Of a stretch of DNA of 39,130 nt, positions 35,678 to 39,130 are shown one piece after another. Below the pieces are notes generated by a model that was not told where the DNA came from, ran no database searches, and worked only from the letters and a program-made list of their open reading frames with translations. Each line of letters begins with the position of its first letter. Within the stretch, counting starts at the first letter, position 1. The stretch comes from Acidobacteriota bacterium. GTDB lineage: Bacteria; Actinomycetota; Acidimicrobiia; Spongiisociales; UBA11373. Made by a program: the position numbers and the translations under genes. Location of the stretch: NCBI GenBank assembly GCA_022571885.1, contig JACZWZ010000006.1, positions 1-39,130 of the forward strand, given 5' to 3'.

Positions 35678-36026
35678 GCATCACCGCCGACGAAGACAGT
35701 GTGACGGTGAACCCGCCAAACAACGAGGCCGCAATCGAGTGGCGAAGAGTGGCGGTGACTCGGGCGGTTCCTCCCACATGCTGCTGCCGATCGATCGATA
35801 CCCGCACCCGCGAAGCGGCGCCATCGTCGAGAGATCGCTGGACGGCGGCGATCGCTCGCTCGAGGTCGGGCGTCGTTGCGGCTTCGCGGGCACCTTCTCG
35901 CGCGGCGTGCCCCAGCTGGAGCTGAGTTCGCGCTACAACCACGACCTCCACAGAGGCGAGCAATACGAGCAGCAGCAGTGGCAGTACGAGCGCAAACTCC
36001 ACCGAGGCGCTCCCCGACTCACGCAC
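35664..36026 (-). CDS. TadE-like pseudopilin
   Basis: ESGSASVEFALVLPLLLLVLLASVEVVVVARTQLQLGHAAREGAREAA. Confidence 0.8.
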   Translation of the reverse strand: MRESGSASVEFALVLPLLLLVLLASVEVVVVARTQLQLGHAAREGAREAATTPDLERAIAAVQRSLDDGAASRVRVSIDRQQHVGGTARVTATLRHSIAASLFGGFTVTLSSSAVMRVER

Positions 36027-36180
36027 CCGCCATCCCTCTGACCCGGTTGATGACGGCAGAGAAGAAATCGGGCAACACGTCAGAGCCGGAGGCCCATGTG
36101 ATGAGGGCGACGGCCACCACGGCGGCGGCAACGATCACGAGGGCGTATTCGGCGGTGGCCTGGCCGGTATCAGAAGACAT
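36019..36180 (-). CDS. Flp-like pilin / DUF4244 protein
   Basis: MSSDTGQATAEYALVIVAAAVVAVALITWASGSDVLPDFFSAVINRVRGMAGA (53 aa), start at ATG 36180. Confidence 0.8.
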   Translation of the reverse strand: MSSDTGQATAEYALVIVAAAVVAVALITWASGSDVLPDFFSAVINRVRGMAGA

Positions 36181-36194
36181 GAGTTTCCTTTCAA

Positions 36195-36830
36195 TCAGGG
36201 GTTGAGCCGCGCCAACGAACCGACGACCGTCGGCCCCACCGTCAGCAGGACGAAGCCGGGTAGGACCAGGAGTGTCAGAGGGAGCAACAGTCGTACCGGA
36301 AGCCTCCGCGCCGCTTCGACCCGGGCGGTATGTCGCCGATGTGACTCCGTCTCGAGATAGCCTTCGAGCGCTGGGAGAGCGGAGGCACCGGAGGCGGCTG
36401 CCGCCGCCAACACCTGCGACGCGCCCGCCATGGGCCCGACATCGTCGGTCAACGCCTGTCTTGTGCCGCGATCTCTCATCGACTGCACCAGGAGGCCGAG
36501 AGCTGTTCGCGCCTCCGGCGCCGAATGCGAGAGTGCTACCCGATGCGCCGCCGCCAGGCTGAGCCCGCCGGCGAGGCCGAGCGCCACCAGCTCCGATGCC
36601 TCGAAGCACGCTTCTTTCTCGGCGTCTGCCAGACGGGAGAGTCGAGCACCCGACCGGAATCGACTGATGGCCAAGCCCAGAAACGCAGCCGCCGCCACCG
36701 GCACCGGAGCCAGGAGTCCTGCTCCAATTCCAAAGCCGACGACCGAAGAGTGCCGGAAATCGAAGTGCAGCAGCGTGTGCCGAGCAACCATCCCGATAAC
36801 GACCGGGGCGATCAAGAATCTCGCCGCAAC
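36195..36830 (-). CDS. Type II secretion system F family protein (TadC-like)
   Basis: LADAEKEACFEASELVALGLAGGLSLAAAHRVAL ... ETESHRRHTARVEAARRLPVRLLLPLTLLVLPGFVLLTVGPTVVG. Confidence 0.8.
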   Translation of the reverse strand, partial: VAARFLIAPVVIGMVARHTLLHFDFRHSSVVGFGIGAGLLAPVPVAAAAFLGLAISRFRSGARLSRLADAEKEACFEASELVALGLAGGLSLAAAHRVALSHSAPEARTALGLLVQSMRDRGTRQALTDDVGPMAGASQVLAAAAASGASALPALEGYLETESHRRHTARVEAARRLPVRLLLPLTLLVLPGFVLLTVGPTVVGSLARLNP

Positions 36831-37477
36831 ATCAGAACGACCACGGCGACACCAACCACCTGGAGACCGATCCCCAGAGCCGCGATCGGAAGCGAAGGGC
36901 CGAAGCCGATTCGACCGGTTACGACGAGCAGCGTAAACAGGCCCAGCGGGACACCGGCAACCAGCCATGCGGTCGCCCGAGCCTGCGCGGTCAAGGCCCT
37001 CCGCTCCCGGAGCAGCCGCCCCCGTTCGGCCGCACGATGAGCCAGCAGTCGCATGACGGGACCAAAGGGCGCACCGGAATCAGTCGAGATCGCCCAGGCG
37101 GCACCGGCGAGCCTCCCGTTGATGGGAAGCGCACCGGCCAACCCGGCGGCGAGACGAGAAGAGTCCAATCCAAGCAGCGCGGCGCGAGTCGCCGGCCGGG
37201 CGTCGATCGATTCCTCCCGGGCCGAAGCACGGATGACCGCAACCCGAGGTGAGGTACCGCCGTGCAATTCGGTGACCACGCCACCGAGAAAGCGGGCCTC
37301 GTCGTCCGGTGATGGCCCGCGATCAGCGAGAAAACGCTGGTAGACCACCCACACCGCCACCACCAACAGTGCGGGCAGCGGGAACCGGAAAGCCGCCACC
37401 GTGACCAGCAGCGGGAACGGAGACAGCCCGACCCACAAGATCAGACCAAGAGCGACGCTGGTGCTCACCATTCCCAC
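36812..37477 (-). CDS. Type II secretion system F family protein (TadB-like)
   Basis: LADRGPSPDDEARFLGGVVTELHGGTSPRVAVIRAS; TM segments; located between TadA and TadC. Confidence 0.78.
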   Translation of the reverse strand: MGMVSTSVALGLILWVGLSPFPLLVTVAAFRFPLPALLVVAVWVVYQRFLADRGPSPDDEARFLGGVVTELHGGTSPRVAVIRASAREESIDARPATRAALLGLDSSRLAAGLAGALPINGRLAGAAWAISTDSGAPFGPVMRLLAHRAAERGRLLRERRALTAQARATAWLVAGVPLGLFTLLVVTGRIGFGPSLPIAALGIGLQVVGVAVVVLMLRRDS

Positions 37478-38559
37478 ACCACTTCAACTGAGTCACGTAA
37501 GACTTTGGAAACCGAACGTATACGGCGAACACTCCCCGACCGCTCCACATGGATCACCGCCCCGACGGCGGCCCACAACATCCGTCGCAATGCATCGTGA
37601 GGGGCCTCACCGGAACCGGCGGCAAGCGTTTCGAGGCGCCACATTGCTCCCTCCGCATCAGAGGCGTGGACCGTCCCCATCGAACCGCTGTGTCCGGTGC
37701 TCATCGCCTGGATGAGATCGAAGGCCTCGGGACCGCGGACTTCCCCGACAATGATCCGATCTGGTCTCATCCGAAGGGCTTGACGCACCAGGTTGCGCAC
37801 CGTGATCTCACCGACTCCTTCAGCGTTCGGCGGCCGGGCCTCCAGTCGCACCACGTGCCCGTCTAGGCGCAACTCGGCCGCCTCTTCGATCGTCACTATC
37901 CGTTCGCCGGCCGGGATCAGTCGAGACAGCAGGTTGAGCAGCGTTGTCTTCCCCGACCCCGTCGCCCCGCTCACGATGAGGTTGGTCCTCTCGGCCACGA
38001 GTTGCTCGATGAGCCGCGCTCCCTCGGCATCCACTGCCTCAGCCGTAATCAGATCGGCGAGGTTCATCACGGCGGCAGTGAATCGTCGGATGGCAACCAC
38101 CGGACCATCAACTGCGGCCGGAGGAACCACCGCGTGGAGACGGGAACCGTCCGGAAGACGAGCGTCGACGGCCGGCGAAGTCCTGTCGAGACGGAGTCCG
38201 AGCGGCAGCAGCGCCCGCTCGACGGCCGCCACCACCGCTTCCGGGGTCGGGAACTCGACGTCCGTCCTGACCAGGATCCCGTTCCGCTCGATCCAGATCT
38301 CGTCGTGTGCGTTTACCAGGACGTCCGTCACCGCCGGATCTCTCAACAGCTCATCGAGAGGGCCCATCCCGATCAGTGAGTCGGTTGCCCGCCGCGCCAC
38401 CCGGCTTGAGTGAATCGGCGCCTCGAGGTCGACAGCGCGTTCTATGGCTTGCTCGAGGTCCTGACGGTGCAGCAAACCAGAGCCACCGAGGACACGGTCG
38501 ATGACGCGACTCAGTGCGCCCATCCCGTCCTCCAAACAGATCGCCAAGCGGTGATCCAT
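37465..38559 (-). CDS. TadA-like secretion ATPase
   Basis: [78 protein letters not shown]. Confidence 0.95.
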   Translation of the reverse strand: MDHRLAICLEDGMGALSRVIDRVLGGSGLLHRQDLEQAIERAVDLEAPIHSSRVARRATDSLIGMGPLDELLRDPAVTDVLVNAHDEIWIERNGILVRTDVEFPTPEAVVAAVERALLPLGLRLDRTSPAVDARLPDGSRLHAVVPPAAVDGPVVAIRRFTAAVMNLADLITAEAVDAEGARLIEQLVAERTNLIVSGATGSGKTTLLNLLSRLIPAGERIVTIEEAAELRLDGHVVRLEARPPNAEGVGEITVRNLVRQALRMRPDRIIVGEVRGPEAFDLIQAMSTGHSGSMGTVHASDAEGAMWRLETLAAGSGEAPHDALRRMLWAAVGAVIHVERSGSVRRIRSVSKVLRDSVEVVWEW

Positions 38560-39107
38560 CGGGAACGTCCGGGCCGGCGGCCGGCCAGCAGCGCGCTAAC
38601 GGTCGCTCGACTCGGAACGGGGAGACGGACTCCCGGCGCCGGCAACTGCGCCCACCCCGGGGTCGCCTGCCAGACGGCCGGCTCGGCGGGACCTCCCAAC
38701 CAGCCGGGGACCAGAAGTCGAACCGGAACGATCGGAAACTCGGCCTGCGGAATGGGGCGAGGCGGCAGACGCAAGACAACACGATCCCAGCGCTCGAGCA
38801 GGGCGCCGACCACCTCGCCCGCAACCGACGGAGCCACGCCACCGTTGCGAAGCACCGCAACCCCCGGTCCCGGCTTCAGCTCGTCGGCAGTCGGGTCCTC
38901 GGCAACCAGATCAGCCAACGACCGCTCACCGGGGTATTCAGGTCCGTCCGGATCGAGGTCGATGACCAACGCAGGCGATGCGGCCAGCGCAGCCCCAAGA
39001 GGTGCGAGCGCGCCGAGAAGTCCATCCCCCGGCGTCCACAAGGCAATCGCCGACAATCCATCTCCTCGGCTGGGTGCCACGGCACCCTCCCACGAGGCCG
39101 GTGCCAC
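38511..39107 (-). CDS. TadZ/CpaE-like (Rv3660c-type) protein; N-terminus may extend past window
   Basis: PALVIDLDPDGPEYPGERSLADLVAED; first gene of the Tad operon by position. Confidence 0.6.
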   Translation of the reverse strand: MAPASWEGAVAPSRGDGLSAIALWTPGDGLLGALAPLGAALAASPALVIDLDPDGPEYPGERSLADLVAEDPTADELKPGPGVAVLRNGGVAPSVAGEVVGALLERWDRVVLRLPPRPIPQAEFPIVPVRLLVPGWLGGPAEPAVWQATPGWAQLPAPGVRLPVPSRATVSALLAGRRPGRSRWITAWRSVWRTGWAH

Positions 39108-39130
39108 CTCAAGAGGGTCGTTCTCTCAAC

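Overview
The window looks like a high-GC actinobacterial chromosome segment (my inference: Acidimicrobiia-like). Gene content resembles the mycobacterial folK-ftsH-hpt-tilS and topA-helicase-tad neighbourhoods. Recognisable genes include folK (partial), folP, ftsH, hpt, tilS, a DUF2342-type HExxH protein, a SigR/RsrA-type sigma/anti-sigma pair, tRNA-Thr(CGT), an acyl-CoA dehydrogenase, a TIGR01777-type epimerase, a PlsC-like acyltransferase, holB, tmk, an MFS transporter, topA, a glycosyltransferase, a twin-domain histidine phosphatase, a citramalate synthase, hppA, a FAD oxidoreductase, trkH/trkA, nhaA, an LCP protein, a DEAD/DUF1998 helicase and a Tad operon. The most unusual signal is between the genes. 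About eleven intergenic gaps carry inverted elements whose arms are degenerate 7-nt tandem repeats obeying one rule: (CC-N5)n on one strand facing (N5-GG)n. The pentamer N5 is locus-specific (AGTCN, AGTAN, TAATN, RTCTG, CGTTT/GTTGT and others). Some loci share a core (GATCGACGTACC), and many share a boundary motif (GTCGAGT) despite different heptad words. A 73-74 bp degenerate array of the same family lies at 15.54-15.89 kb. Second, the citramalate synthase gene is preceded by a good promoter, a nearly leaderless Thr/Ile-rich leader ORF (MTIFRHTTIIIS*) and two GC-rich hairpins, which looks like a classical attenuator. A second dispersed intergenic repeat family (GCTGAGCAA...) occurs at 19.7 and 28.4-28.6 kb. 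No CRISPR array, transposase or prophage was seen.
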